Positions 16,780 through 26,275 are shown, numbered from the stretch's first letter. The stretch: DNA of 64,000 nt from Flavisolibacter tropicus (GCF_001644645.1 NZ_CP011390.1:1922001-1986000), one strand, 5' to 3'. Translations and numbers: made by a program. Notes: generated by a model from the letters alone, not told the origin.

Positions 16780-18348
16780 ATGCAACAGAAAATTACAATT
16801 AAAGTACTGCCATCAGAAGCAGCTAGTGAAAATTCGGTTAAACAAGTAATTGCACAAAACTGTGCTGTAAAGCCTGAACGCGTAACCGGCTATACTATTT
16901 TAAAAAAATCACTCGATGCACGTAGCCGACAGGCCTGGTTCCACCTTACACTAAACGTATTCATTGATGAACCGTTTAAACAAACTACTCTCCCTCCCTT
17001 ACTACTACATGATGTTAGTCAAGCCGAACACACCGTAGTGGTGGTGGGTGCTGGCCCTGCCGGCTTATTTGCAGCTATACACTTGATTGAATTAGGTGTT
17101 AAGCCCATATTACTAGAACGAGGGAAAGATGTAAGAGCCCGCCGACGCGACCTGGCAGCTATGAACAAAGAAGGTGTTGTGAATCCAGAGAGTAACTACT
17201 GTTTTGGAGAAGGAGGCGCCGGCACCTATAGCGATGGTAAGCTTTATACACGCAGCACTAAAAGAGGCGATGTACAACGCATTTTGAATATTCTAGTACA
17301 CTTTGGGGCTGATGAACGCATCTTATATGAAGCACATCCCCATATTGGCACTAACAAGTTGCCGCATATTATTACCGCTATGCGGGAAAAAATTATTGAA
17401 TGTGGCGGCGAAGTACGTTTTGATAAAAAGCTAACTGATTTTACTGTTGAAAAGGGTCACATCACCTCAGTTACAACTGCCGATGGTGATAGCATACCTG
17501 CCAAAGCCGTATTATTAGCAACAGGTCATTCTGCACGCGATATATTTGAATTACTCCACAACAAGAAATTACAAATAGAGTTTAAACCCTTTGCATTAGG
17601 TGTGCGGGTAGAGCATCCACAGCACATTATTGACACGGCTCAATATCATTGCGATATACGTAGCGAACACCTGCCACCTGCTGCATATAGCTTAGTGCAA
17701 CAAGTGGATGGTAAGGGTGTTTTTTCTTTTTGTATGTGCCCCGGCGGCATTATAGCCCCAGCTGCAACTGCTGCTGGTGAGGTCGTGGTTAATGGTTGGT
17801 CGCCCTCCAAACGCAACAACCCATATGCTAACAGTGGTATTGTTGTAAATATTGAAGAGAAAGATATACAGTCATTTAAAAAACATGGTCCCTTAGCTGG
17901 CATGCTCTATCAGCAAGCCGTGGAACATAAAGCCTTTAATGTTGGGGGCGGTAAACTTGTTGCTCCTGCACAACGCATGGAAGACTTCTTTAAAAATAAA
18001 GTCTCATCTGATCTCCCTGATTGCAGCTACTTGCCAGGCATTCATGCTGCAGATTTGCGCAAGGTTCTTCCTACCCATGTACACAAGGCACTTCAAACCG
18101 GCTTCAAAGAATTTGGGAAAAAGATGAAAGGCTACTTTACCAACGAAGCCGTTGTGGTTGCAACCGAAAGCCGGACATCGTCGCCTATACGGATACCCCG
18201 ACATAAAGAAACCCTGCAACATCCGCAGGTTACCAATTTGTATCCTTGTGCGGAAGGTGCAGGGTATGCTGGAGGTATTGTTAGTGCTGCTATGGATGGC
18301 GAAAAGGTTGCCGAAGCAATAGCAACTTATTCACTATCCTTACTTTGA
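16780..18348 (+). CDS. FAD-dependent dehydrogenase of the COG2509 type
   Basis: 522 residues. An N-terminal ~85-residue domain, then the FAD-binding Rossmann motif 'VVVVGAGPAGLFAAIHLIE', then 'CFGEGGAGTYSDGKLYTRS', a very conserved feature of this family. The C-terminal end has 'LYPCAEGAGYAGGIVSAAMD'. The family is widespread and its substrate is not known. It overlaps the 3' end of the convergent gene at 18327 by 22 bases. Confidence 0.88.
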   Translation: MQQKITIKVLPSEAASENSVKQVIAQNCAVKPERVTGYTILKKSLDARSRQAWFHLTLNVFIDEPFKQTTLPPLLLHDVSQAEHTVVVVGAGPAGLFAAIHLIELGVKPILLERGKDVRARRRDLAAMNKEGVVNPESNYCFGEGGAGTYSDGKLYTRSTKRGDVQRILNILVHFGADERILYEAHPHIGTNKLPHIITAMREKIIECGGEVRFDKKLTDFTVEKGHITSVTTADGDSIPAKAVLLATGHSARDIFELLHNKKLQIEFKPFALGVRVEHPQHIIDTAQYHCDIRSEHLPPAAYSLVQQVDGKGVFSFCMCPGGIIAPAATAAGEVVVNGWSPSKRNNPYANSGIVVNIEEKDIQSFKKHGPLAGMLYQQAVEHKAFNVGGGKLVAPAQRMEDFFKNKVSSDLPDCSYLPGIHAADLRKVLPTHVHKALQTGFKEFGKKMKGYFTNEAVVVATESRTSSPIRIPRHKETLQHPQVTNLYPCAEGAGYAGGIVSAAMDGEKVAEAIATYSLSLL

Positions 18349-19319
18349 CGACTAATCAAAGCCTTATTTTCTTGCAACTGGTTTTTCTTAAACCATTTCA
18401 TTTGTTGCTTTAATGCTTTCTTGTCCTGGTCTGTCATACTGCTGGTTAACAACGGAGTTAAATCTGGCTTTCCAGCATCAACCCAACTGGTATACAAAAA
18501 GTCAGAGAATAAGTTAGCCGATCGAATTGCCTGATCAGTTACGGTACTGCCTAAACGACTACTATAAGCTCTTGCGAAGTCAGAAGAGTAACTTTTCACC
18601 TCACGGCCTCTACGTATTTGTGTACGAAACTTTGTGCTGTCTACAAAGTCTTTAGATGTTTCCTTTTCTAAGCGAAAGACATCAGGCACCAATTGATGTG
18701 CGTGACGTAGCGCCTCCCAAACAGCCTGCTCTGGACGCTTTAAGTATTTGGCTTTATGGCGACTGCTTAGATTGTAAGTGTTAATTTCAATTTCCGGCAC
18801 CACACTTTCCCATAAACTATGCAATCCTTTCTGCCCAGTCATTTGCCCATCATAATTAATAGTAGTATGCAATGGCACATGCGCATCTTCAATATAATGT
18901 CCTAGGTCTGTAGCGTAAAACAGTATACTGTCTTTATTCTTCTGCCGGAAGGCATTTGTCAACTGCTCTTTCACACTCATTATCACATAAGGCACATAAC
19001 CATACTCGAACAATGTATCCTTAGAATATTTAGCTACCGCTTCATTCCATGTAAGTGGCATTTTCCAGGCAGCCGAATCACCATAAGCTTCAAAATCAAT
19101 AAAGTGTTTTGAAGCTTCGGTACTATCTTTTGTTCTTCGCTCATCTGGACGAGGAGCGTTTTTAACAATATAGTCCAGGTTTTTATAGAAAAAGGGCTGC
19201 ATGTCTTTCGGCAATTCATAAACCGCTAATTGATGGATGGTACGGTGCATTAGAAAACCCCAGCTACTCAATCCAATTAGAACAAACAGACCAACTATCC
19301 ACACTATCCGCTGTTTCAT
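18327..19319 (-). CDS. Exported zinc-dependent phospholipase C / S1-P1 nuclease-like protein
   Basis: 330 residues. N-terminal signal or anchor 'IVWIVGLFVLIGLSSWGF'. Trp-Gly near the mature N-terminus, then His residues spaced as in the zinc-cluster fold: 'MHRTIHQLAVYEL', 'SKHFIDFEAYGD', 'DLGHYIEDAHVPLHTTINY' and 'GLHSLWES'. These match the trinuclear zinc site of phospholipase C and P1 nuclease. Whether it cuts phospholipid or nucleic acid is open. Convergent 22-base overlap with the flavoprotein gene. Confidence 0.8.
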   Translation of the reverse strand: MKQRIVWIVGLFVLIGLSSWGFLMHRTIHQLAVYELPKDMQPFFYKNLDYIVKNAPRPDERRTKDSTEASKHFIDFEAYGDSAAWKMPLTWNEAVAKYSKDTLFEYGYVPYVIMSVKEQLTNAFRQKNKDSILFYATDLGHYIEDAHVPLHTTINYDGQMTGQKGLHSLWESVVPEIEINTYNLSSRHKAKYLKRPEQAVWEALRHAHQLVPDVFRLEKETSKDFVDSTKFRTQIRRGREVKSYSSDFARAYSSRLGSTVTDQAIRSANLFSDFLYTSWVDAGKPDLTPLLTSSMTDQDKKALKQQMKWFKKNQLQENKALISRQSKDSE

Positions 19320-19466
19320 AGTTACTTTATTTTTTTTGCAAAAGTCTCAAAAACAAACGAAACTGAACTATAAATTTCATTGTTACAATACTCGGAATCC
19401 ACCACTCATCAAGAATTTCAAAAATATGTACCTTGAGCCTATAATTTGTCAAACAAACACTGCACC

Positions 19467-20402
19467 ATGCCATTACTAGAGTTACGTAACCTTAAGAAAT
19501 ATTATGCTACCCAAAAAGCGGTAGACGACATTTCCTTCTCGATTGAGCCCGGTCAAATCTTTGGACTGCTAGGCCCTAACGGAGCTGGAAAAACGACATT
19601 GCTCCGCATGATAACCGGTATTTTCTATCCTGATGATGGCCAGATTCTTTTTGATGGCAAACCGTTCAACCCAGAAAAAGATATTCAACATATTGGATAC
19701 ATGCCTGAGGAAAGAGGTTTGTATAAAAAAATGAAAATTGGTGAACAAGCCCTTTATCTGGCTCAGCTCAAAGGCTTAAGTAAAGACCAAGCCTTACAGC
19801 TTATTAAGGAATGGTTTGTTAAGTTGGAAATGCAAAGCTGGTGGAATAAAAAAGTAGAAGACCTTTCAAAAGGTATGTCGCAAAAGCTACAGTTTGTTAC
19901 TACAGTGCTACATCGCCCAAAACTGATTATACTGGATGAACCTTTTAGTGGTTTAGATCCTGTAAACAGCAATGTTATTAAAGAAGAAATCTTCCAATTG
20001 GCAAAATCTGGTTCTACAGTCATCTTTAGTACTCACCGCATGGAACAGGTGGAAGAAATTTGCGATCATATAGCATTAGTGAACAAAGGCCAGAAAATAT
20101 TAGATGGCACAGTAAAAGGTGTAAAGCAGCGGTTCAAGAAAAATCTTTTCCGCATTGGCTTTGAAGCACTACCTGCTATTAATACCAACCAAGCATTTGA
20201 AGTGGTAAAAGAAAACAATGATCAATCATTAATTGTAAAGATCAACGACGGATACACGCCCAACGATGTATTGCGCTTTTATTTGCAAGGCAATACGCCA
20301 ATCACTTCCTTCAGTGAGATACTGCCTTCATTGAATGAGATCTTTATTCAACTGGTAGAAGGCACGCCAGCTAGCCGTCAATTTCAAAACGTTACCGCAT
20401 AA
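19467..20402 (+). CDS. ABC transporter ATP-binding protein (NatA-like)
   Basis: 311 residues from ATG of 'MPLLELRNLKKYYAT'; an in-frame TTG 7 codons earlier is rejected. Walker A 'GLLGPNGAGKTTLLRMITG', signature 'DLSKGMSQKLQFV', Walker B 'LIILDEPFSGLDPV' and the switch His in 'IFSTHRMEQ'. The C-terminal ~95 residues form the DUF4162-type extension of exporters of this class. It pairs with the permease gene 9 bases downstream and powers export of an unknown substrate. Confidence 0.93.
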   Translation: MPLLELRNLKKYYATQKAVDDISFSIEPGQIFGLLGPNGAGKTTLLRMITGIFYPDDGQILFDGKPFNPEKDIQHIGYMPEERGLYKKMKIGEQALYLAQLKGLSKDQALQLIKEWFVKLEMQSWWNKKVEDLSKGMSQKLQFVTTVLHRPKLIILDEPFSGLDPVNSNVIKEEIFQLAKSGSTVIFSTHRMEQVEEICDHIALVNKGQKILDGTVKGVKQRFKKNLFRIGFEALPAINTNQAFEVVKENNDQSLIVKINDGYTPNDVLRFYLQGNTPITSFSEILPSLNEIFIQLVEGTPASRQFQNVTA

Positions 20403-20411
20403 TATATACAC

Positions 20412-21731
20412 ATGAACAAGATTTGGATCATTATAAAAAGAGAATACATTACCCGTGTTCGTAAAAAAACATTCTTACTCACGACAATTCTTACCCCACT
20501 ATTGTTTGTGGGCTTTATGGCGTTTGTCATTTTCATGACTGTCCGAAACATGTCGCATGAGAAAGTGGCGGTAGTTGACCCTGCCGGTTATTTAAAATCC
20601 AGCTTAGAAAGTAGCAAAACTATCACCTACTCTTTTGCTAATGATGTAGACACTGGCAACTTTGTCAAAAGAGGATATTCGGCTGTACTATTTGCACCAC
20701 ACACCAGCATCAACCAAACGTCGAACTTCAGGCTGATTACTGAAAAAAGTTTGAATGCTGCAGCAAATAGTAAGATTGAAAAAGATATAAGCCGTGCTTT
20801 AGAAAATAATTTGATCAGCCAGGAGTTAAAGATCGATCCCAAACGTATTGACTCGATTAAAACCAGGGCAGAAAGCGTAAGCATCAATACCAGTAAAAAA
20901 GGAGAATCCGGCTTACAAAACAGCAGTTTTGAGGTAGCCAGAAGCATTGGTTATGTAACGGCTTTCCTGATCTACATTACTTTATTGATTTATGGAACCA
21001 TGGTAATGCGTGGTGTTACTGAAGAAAAAACCAATCGCATTGCTGAAGTGATGGTATCATCGGTTCGTCCATTCCAACTAATGTTGGGTAAAATCATAGG
21101 TATTGGAGCTGTAGGTATTACCCAATTTTTAATATGGATTGTACTAATTGGTGTATTGAGCTCTGTACTAACATCTATGATTCCACCAGAAGTGTTACAA
21201 CAAGCCCAACAAGCCAGCGAACAAATTCCAGGGCAAAGCCAACAAGGCACTGAAGCTCTACGTAACCTTGCGCAAGCCCAAGTAGCACTTAATACCATTA
21301 ACTGGGGATTAGTTATCAGTTGCTTTATCTTTTATTTCATTGGAGGCTATCTTTTCTATGCTTCCTTGTTTGCAGCAATTGGCAGTGCAGTAAATGAAGA
21401 TCCCCAAGATGCTCAAAGCCTTATGTTCCCCATAACGTTACCTGTAATCTTAGGCATTATCATTATGATTAATGCCATCAATGATCCCGGGGGCTCGCTG
21501 GCTACATGGTCTAGTCTTATTCCTTTCTTCTCGCCCATTGTAATGATGGCCCGTATACCATTTGGTGTGCCAGATACAGTACCCTACTGGCAATTGGGAA
21601 CTTCAATGCTTCTATTAGTGTTAGGCTTCTTATTTACCACTTGGCTTAGCGCCAAGATCTACCGCACCGGTATTTTATTATATGGTAAAAAGCCAACCCT
21701 AAAAGAAATGGCTAAGTGGATCACACGATAA
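20412..21731 (+). CDS. ABC-2 type permease (NatB-like)
   Basis: 439 residues. A first membrane helix at about 20-44, a large external domain of ~125 residues, then a cluster of five or more helices from about 175 to 425. This is the ABC-2 permease layout of NatB-like exporters. A Gln-rich insert ('QASEQIPGQSQQGTE') sits between helices. It is the membrane partner of the ATPase just upstream. A terminator follows 24 bases after the stop. Confidence 0.92.
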   Translation: MNKIWIIIKREYITRVRKKTFLLTTILTPLLFVGFMAFVIFMTVRNMSHEKVAVVDPAGYLKSSLESSKTITYSFANDVDTGNFVKRGYSAVLFAPHTSINQTSNFRLITEKSLNAAANSKIEKDISRALENNLISQELKIDPKRIDSIKTRAESVSINTSKKGESGLQNSSFEVARSIGYVTAFLIYITLLIYGTMVMRGVTEEKTNRIAEVMVSSVRPFQLMLGKIIGIGAVGITQFLIWIVLIGVLSSVLTSMIPPEVLQQAQQASEQIPGQSQQGTEALRNLAQAQVALNTINWGLVISCFIFYFIGGYLFYASLFAAIGSAVNEDPQDAQSLMFPITLPVILGIIIMINAINDPGGSLATWSSLIPFFSPIVMMARIPFGVPDTVPYWQLGTSMLLLVLGFLFTTWLSAKIYRTGILLYGKKPTLKEMAKWITR

Positions 21732-21754
21732 TAAATTATTGATTTATCAAACTG

Positions 21755-21783
21755 AAGTCCTGCCTCCGCGCAGGACTTTTTTG
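21755..21783 (+). terminator. Terminator of the ABC exporter operon
   Basis: Stem AAGTCCTGC / GCAGGACTT with a 6-base loop, followed by a run of T. Confidence 0.85.
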
Positions 21784-21964
21784 TATTGTCAATTTGGCAA
21801 CCTGTAAAGAATGACCTAGATAATGGCTAGTGATCTACAGTCGTTCATTTTTTATTTTCTATTAAATCAATTTATGTAAGGTTCAATTTAAGCAACATAT
21901 ATTTTAAATCCTGTTTATATATCTATCGCTTAAAGGCTGCCCAAATCAATGCTAAAACCTACCT

Positions 21965-22008
21965 CAACTTTACTCAACTCCGTAATGTTAGGGAGTTGAG
22001 TAAAGTTG
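21965..22008. repeat. 17-bp inverted repeat (long hairpin)
   Basis: The arms 'caactttactcaactcc' (21965-21981) and its exact complement (21992-22008) enclose a 10-base loop. No T tract follows on either strand, so it is not a standard terminator. It lies ~180 bases past the ABC exporter terminator. Confidence 0.75.
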
Positions 22009-22219
22009 GATGGTACTATAACTGGCATTTGCCCCATCTTTATCATTAACTGATTCACTGGCTTTATTAAAAGAAAATGATGCCATTTAGAAATACTAGA
22101 TATATAGGGAATAATTAAATAGTCCCTTTTTGAATCCATATACTCGTCAAACACATCTGTAGCCTTTGTTAAATAAAAGACAATTGGATGAACGGCTGAC
22201 CAACATACGAACGCCATCG

Positions 22220-22227
22220 TATATTTG
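22220..22227 (+). promoter_or_regulatory. Candidate -7 box TATATTTG
   Basis: Matches the Bacteroidota -7 consensus TAnnTTTG, 34 bases before the ATG of the coiled-coil gene. No TTG at the usual -33 spacing is evident. Confidence 0.35.
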
Positions 22228-22261
22228 TACGAAACATTTCGTCACTATAAAACCATTGTTT

Positions 22262-23011
22262 ATGAAACGCAACGCATCTATTGGAATTGTAGCCGTTTTG
22301 ATACTGGCTGGCTTTATAACCATTGCCCAAAACCGTTCTTCCTCCTCTCGCCAACAACAAACATTCATTAAAGACACCATACCCCAACACCGAGATGGAA
22401 AAGTGAAAGATTTTGATGAAGCCTTGCAAGAAGTAGATAGAGCTATGCAAGAATTAGATGTTCAACTGAAAAAGCCTATACCTTCTATTCCTCCTATTGA
22501 GGTAGAAAAAATGAAGGCAGAACTGGATAAAGCATTGAAGGATATTGACCCTGAAAAAATGAAAGCTGAAATAGATAGGGCTATGAAGCAATTTGATGCA
22601 GATAAATTAAGAGCCGATATTGAAACATCTATGGCTAAAGTGGATATGGAGAAAATGCGTAAAGACATTGAACGTATTAAAGAAGTAGAGCTTCCCAAGA
22701 TTGAAGAACAGATGAAAAATATGCGTCCCGAAATTGAGAAGTCTCTTAAAAAAGCAAAAGTAAACATAGAAAAAGCAAAGGCAGAAATCAAGGAATACAA
22801 AGACTTTGAAAGCAGTTTAGAAAAAGACGGATTGATCAATAAAAAGCAGTACACTATTGAACACAAGAATGGAGTGCTTACTATTAACGGCCAAAAGCAA
22901 CCTGAAGCTGTTTATAACAAGTACCGTAGCTTTTTAAGCAAACACAAAGATCTTACCTTAAAGAAAAATGAGGAAGGACTGGATATCAATAATGAACATG
23001 ACGAAGACTAG
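22262..23011 (+). CDS. Exported coiled-coil protein of unknown function
   Basis: 249 residues from the ATG of 'MKRNASIGIVAVLILAGF', a signal peptide or anchor. The region from about residue 40 to 200 is a long Lys/Glu-rich helix with repeated 'EKMKAELDKAL'-like and 'EKMKAEIDRAM'-like units, a coiled coil. The last ~45 residues are charged and hydrophilic. No enzyme motif. Likely periplasmic and structural or a chaperone; this is inference. Confidence 0.65.
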   Translation: MKRNASIGIVAVLILAGFITIAQNRSSSSRQQQTFIKDTIPQHRDGKVKDFDEALQEVDRAMQELDVQLKKPIPSIPPIEVEKMKAELDKALKDIDPEKMKAEIDRAMKQFDADKLRADIETSMAKVDMEKMRKDIERIKEVELPKIEEQMKNMRPEIEKSLKKAKVNIEKAKAEIKEYKDFESSLEKDGLINKKQYTIEHKNGVLTINGQKQPEAVYNKYRSFLSKHKDLTLKKNEEGLDINNEHDED

Positions 23012-23034
23012 AAGGTTTCGTAACTTGCCATACC

Positions 23035-23060
23035 GTCCCGCACAGCAGCGGGACTTTTTT
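23035..23060 (+). terminator. Terminator after the coiled-coil gene
   Basis: Stem GTCCCGC / GCGGGAC with a 6-base loop and six T residues. It ends 5 bases before the next start codon. Confidence 0.85.
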
Positions 23061-23064
23061 ATTT

Positions 23065-23610
23065 ATGTATATGTATTACATGGCCATAGTATTGCCTGAA
23101 GAATTAAATAAAGAAGTATTAAGCTATAAACAGTACATGCTGGATAAATACAATTGTAAAGTAGGCCTAAAATCACCAGCTCATCTCACTATTATTCCTC
23201 CCTATTGGATGCAACGTGAAAAAGAGCAAAGCTTACTAAACCAGTTGGATGAAATATGTCTACGAGTAGAACGATTCCCTATTGCTACAAAGAATTTTTC
23301 AGCATTTAAACCTCGCACCATCTTTATTGATGTAGATGTGGATGAGAAATTAAAACACTTCAAAAAAAGAGTTGATCATTTTTTCCTTGATCACCAAGAC
23401 TATGGCGCCAAGGTTGACACACGTCCTTTTCACCCGCATATCACTATTGCAACTAGAGACCTCTACAAAAAATCCTTTGCAGAAGCCTGGGCCTATTTTG
23501 AATCTAAAGAATTTGCTACAGCTTTTACAGGAACAGGGCTTTCTACGCTACGACACAACGGAAGAAGCTGGGATATTTTACATTTATCCCGTTTTCAAAA
23601 CGCAGACTAA
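23065..23610 (+). CDS. 2'-5' RNA ligase / cyclic phosphodiesterase family protein
   Basis: 181 residues, usual length. The two H-x-T motifs of the 2H phosphoesterase superfamily are visible: 'PAHLTIIPPYW' near residue 34 and 'FHPHITIATRD' near 125. Members hydrolyse or form 2'-5' phosphodiester links in RNA or cyclic nucleotides; the substrate here is unknown. Three ATGs occur within 16 bases (23065, 23071, 23080). The first is given, but the second yields the more usual N-terminus. Confidence 0.85.
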   Translation: MYMYYMAIVLPEELNKEVLSYKQYMLDKYNCKVGLKSPAHLTIIPPYWMQREKEQSLLNQLDEICLRVERFPIATKNFSAFKPRTIFIDVDVDEKLKHFKKRVDHFFLDHQDYGAKVDTRPFHPHITIATRDLYKKSFAEAWAYFESKEFATAFTGTGLSTLRHNGRSWDILHLSRFQNAD

Positions 23611-23621
23611 AGCGTAATAAA

Positions 23622-23648
23622 AAAAGGATGCTTTTTGAGCATCCTTTT
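23622..23648. terminator. Bidirectional terminator between convergent genes
   Basis: Stem AAAAGGATGC / GCATCCTTTT with a 7-base loop, with A and T runs on either side so it can work for both the gene ending at 23610 and the one ending at 23669. Confidence 0.8.
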
Positions 23649-23668
23649 GAATATCATTTAAGGTAGCC

Positions 23669-24064
23669 TTAAAAATCAAAAAACTGTGATGGTCCTGGCA
23701 TGAAATCAAAAGAAGCATGCTCTTCCATCTGGATGTTTAATTGCTGCGCTTCATCTACGCGGGCAATGAATTTTTCCTTAATTACTTTTTTGTATCCTTC
23801 TTTCTCAAATACAAAGCGGTAAGTAGTACCAGGCTTGAGATCAGTAAAGGAGTAGTTGCCGTGCGAGTCGGTTAAGATTACCTTTTCCTTCTTGGCATTA
23901 GAATATGCAGTAACGCTAACATTGCTTAAAGGCTTTTTAGAGTCAAGCGTAAACACACCTCCAATAACATCGCTTTTTTTAGCATTTTCCTCACCAGTAT
24001 TTGCACTGGCAAAAAATGAAAAAACAGTTATAAAACAGCTAAGCAGTAAATATTTAAGTTTCAT
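23669..24064 (-). CDS. Exported carboxypeptidase-regulatory-like domain protein
   Basis: 131 residues from the ATG opening 'MKLKYLLLSCFITVFSFF', a signal peptide. The mature part is one Ig-like carboxypeptidase-regulatory domain: 'VIGGVFTLDSKKPLSNVSVT', then 'VILTDSHGNYSFTDLKPG'. Such domains are common in Bacteroidota at the front of TonB-dependent receptors but here stand alone. Function unknown. Confidence 0.78.
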   Translation of the reverse strand: MKLKYLLLSCFITVFSFFASANTGEENAKKSDVIGGVFTLDSKKPLSNVSVTAYSNAKKEKVILTDSHGNYSFTDLKPGTTYRFVFEKEGYKKVIKEKFIARVDEAQQLNIQMEEHASFDFMPGPSQFFDF

Positions 24065-24129
24065 GCGTTGGTGACTTGAGCGGTTATTCAGGACACACTT
24101 TACCAAACTAACGAGGTAAAGTTATTTTT

Positions 24130-25113
24130 TTAAATTGGATTTTGCAAAGCTTCGTTAAACTCCGCCCATAACTTTTTCACAATTAAGCCAGCAGGCAATA
24201 TATCTTCCAATAATGCGCTCACCTGACCTATTTCTAACTCTCCTTCATCCATATCGCCTTCATGCATTCCTCGTTTGGCCCGCGCCCTTCCTAACAACTG
24301 TTTTAGCTCTTCCTCATTAGCTCCTCTTTTCTCAGCATCTTGTACTGCTTCAAAGAATTTATTCTTCAATAGCCGAACGGGAGTTAGCTTTTTCATTGAC
24401 AGTTGCGTATCACCTTCCTTTGCCTGAATGATCGCTTGTTTAAACAATGGATGAGAGGACGCTTCCTCACTGGCTACAAACCGGCTTCCCACTTGCACTC
24501 CGTCCGCACCCAACACCATGGCTGCCAGCATTTGCCGGCCAGTAGCAATTCCTCCTGCAGCTATTATGGGGATAGTCACCGCCCTCTTTACTGCGGGCAC
24601 CAACACCATTGTAGTAGTTTCTTCTCTTCCGTTATGACCGCCTGCTTCAAAACCTTCAGCCACCACCGCATCGCAACCTGCTTCTTGAGCTTTCAAGGCA
24701 AATTTGCTACTGCTCACAACATGCACGACAGTAATACCATGATTTTTAAAATGCTGTGTCCAAGTCTTTGGGTTGCCTGCTGATGTGAAGACAACCTTTA
24801 CACCTTCCTCAATAATTATTTGGATGTGTTTTTCCAGGTCGGGATAGAGCATGGGCAGGTTTACTGAAAACGGTTTATCAGTTGCTGCTTTACACTTTTG
24901 AATATGTTCACGAAGCGTATCGGGGTACATGCTGCCGGCCCCGATCATTCCCAGACCACCAGCATTGCTGACCGCACTGGCCAGCTTCCAGCCACTCGCC
25001 CAGATCATGCCCGCCTGAATAATAGGATATTCAATGCCAAAAAGCTGGGTAATACGGTTCCCTGGCCCCCGAAGAGGAAACTTAGATATGTTAGTATTAT
25101 AAGTTACGGACAT
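24130..25113 (-). CDS. Nitronate monooxygenase family protein
   Basis: 327 residues, a FMN-binding TIM barrel. Motifs: 'EYPIIQAGMIWASGWKLA', 'AVSNAGGLGMIGAGS', 'DAVVAEGFEAGGHNG', 'IIAAGGIATGRQMLAAMVLG' and 'ADGVQVGSRFVASEE'. These match class II nitronate monooxygenases and the related FabK-type enoyl-ACP reductases. Oxidation of nitronates is the usual label; a role as enoyl reductase cannot be excluded by eye. It stands between two other leftward genes. Confidence 0.88.
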   Translation of the reverse strand: MSVTYNTNISKFPLRGPGNRITQLFGIEYPIIQAGMIWASGWKLASAVSNAGGLGMIGAGSMYPDTLREHIQKCKAATDKPFSVNLPMLYPDLEKHIQIIIEEGVKVVFTSAGNPKTWTQHFKNHGITVVHVVSSSKFALKAQEAGCDAVVAEGFEAGGHNGREETTTMVLVPAVKRAVTIPIIAAGGIATGRQMLAAMVLGADGVQVGSRFVASEEASSHPLFKQAIIQAKEGDTQLSMKKLTPVRLLKNKFFEAVQDAEKRGANEEELKQLLGRARAKRGMHEGDMDEGELEIGQVSALLEDILPAGLIVKKLWAEFNEALQNPI

Positions 25114-25282
25114 GCCTTAAAATGAGTAATTGTTCACTAAATGACGTTAAAGCAATTGCTTGTGCAATATAGGTATTGGGCATTAGACATGCCCTGATAA
25201 TGACTATATGATAAAGGAGTAGCTAAATTCGATGAGACCTACCTACACCTAAGTTTCCCCTTCGGGGGCCAGAGGCCAGTCT

Positions 25283-26275
25283 TTATCCTAGGTCTATATC
25301 TGTATTATCGCCGATATTTAATGTTCTGGTTTCTCCGCGTATCCCGGTGTCGGAACCAATGATGGAGTAGTCCAATACAATATCAAACAAGTTAGAAAAG
25401 GATCCTATTATGGAGTTTTTGATAATAGAAGCTTCAATGGTGGTATTCTCTCCAATAGTAACGTTAGGCCCAATAATAGAGTTCCGGATATCACACCCCT
25501 TACCAATTCGCACGGGCTGTATAATAACTGTATTTTCATAAGCCTGTGAAGACATGATACTTCCACCAAACTTTTTTAGCAGTGTGGCATTTGATTCCAG
25601 TAAGGTTTCACGCTTACCACAATCAAACCAGCTTTCCACCTTAAAGGCTTTAAACTGTGCGCCCTTTTTAATCATGCAGTCAATAGCGTCGGTAATACTA
25701 AACTCACCATGTGTTTTAAGGCCCTGCATAATATTAGCTTCTAGACATTCAAAAAGCAGGTTGCTCTCCTTTATCTTATACACGCCTACCAGCGCCATAT
25801 TGGATTTTGGAATCTGCGGCTTCTCAATTACATGTCTTACAATATTATCGCCATCTATCTCAGCTACACCAAAGCTGCGGGGGTCATCCACCTTCTTTAC
25901 GCCCAGCATCGAATATTCACTCTTCAGCACTTCATCGATAGGGTATTCCGTAATGGTATCACCCAGCACCACAAAGATCTCATCTCCCTTCACCAGATCG
26001 CGAGTAAGCTTTAATGCATGGCCTATCCCCTGGCGGTCATTTTGATGAACAAAATGTGACTGCAGAAACGGGTGTTCTTTTTTTACATAGTCCTGGATCT
26101 TTTCACCCAAGTACCCTACTACAAAAATGAATTCGTTGATACCCGCGTTCTTTAGTTGTTCGATAATAATGCTAAGAACAGTTTTTCCAGCCAAGGGGAT
26201 CAGGGCTTTCGGCTGAGTATAAGTATGTGGTCTAAGTTTAGTTCCAGCTCCGGCTACCGGGATTATTGCTTTCAT
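25283..26275 (-). CDS. Sugar-phosphate nucleotidyltransferase with beta-helix domain
   Basis: 330 residues. The N-terminal Rossmann-like nucleotidyltransferase domain opens with 'IPVAGAGTKLRPHTYTQPKA', where the usual Arg after GT is Lys. 'FVVLGDTITEYP' carries the metal-binding Asp. From about residue 245 hexapeptide repeats ('IRNSIIGPNVTIGENTTIEA') form a left-handed beta helix. It would make an NDP-sugar such as dTDP-glucose or GDP-mannose for cell-surface polysaccharide. The substrate cannot be read from sequence. Confidence 0.87.
   Translation of the reverse strand: MKAIIPVAGAGTKLRPHTYTQPKALIPLAGKTVLSIIIEQLKNAGINEFIFVVGYLGEKIQDYVKKEHPFLQSHFVHQNDRQGIGHALKLTRDLVKGDEIFVVLGDTITEYPIDEVLKSEYSMLGVKKVDDPRSFGVAEIDGDNIVRHVIEKPQIPKSNMALVGVYKIKESNLLFECLEANIMQGLKTHGEFSITDAIDCMIKKGAQFKAFKVESWFDCGKRETLLESNATLLKKFGGSIMSSQAYENTVIIQPVRIGKGCDIRNSIIGPNVTIGENTTIEASIIKNSIIGSFSNLFDIVLDYSIIGSDTGIRGETRTLNIGDNTDIDLG

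Larger units (their letters stand above)
21784..22261. other. Intergenic region with a long hairpin
   Basis: About 480 bases without a convincing gene. It holds the 17-bp inverted repeat at 21965-22008 and a TAnnTTTG box at 22220. A leftward open frame of 95 codons (21930-22217) crosses the hairpin and has no family resemblance; I do not call it. Confidence 0.45.

Noticed and set aside
21930..22217. A 95-codon leftward frame
   Set aside because: It runs across a perfect 17-bp hairpin and the promoter region of the next gene and has no recognisable family or signal.
25257..25268. CCCC-TTCG-GGGG hairpin between two leftward genes
   Set aside because: Short stem with no T tract in the direction of transcription; too weak to call a terminator.
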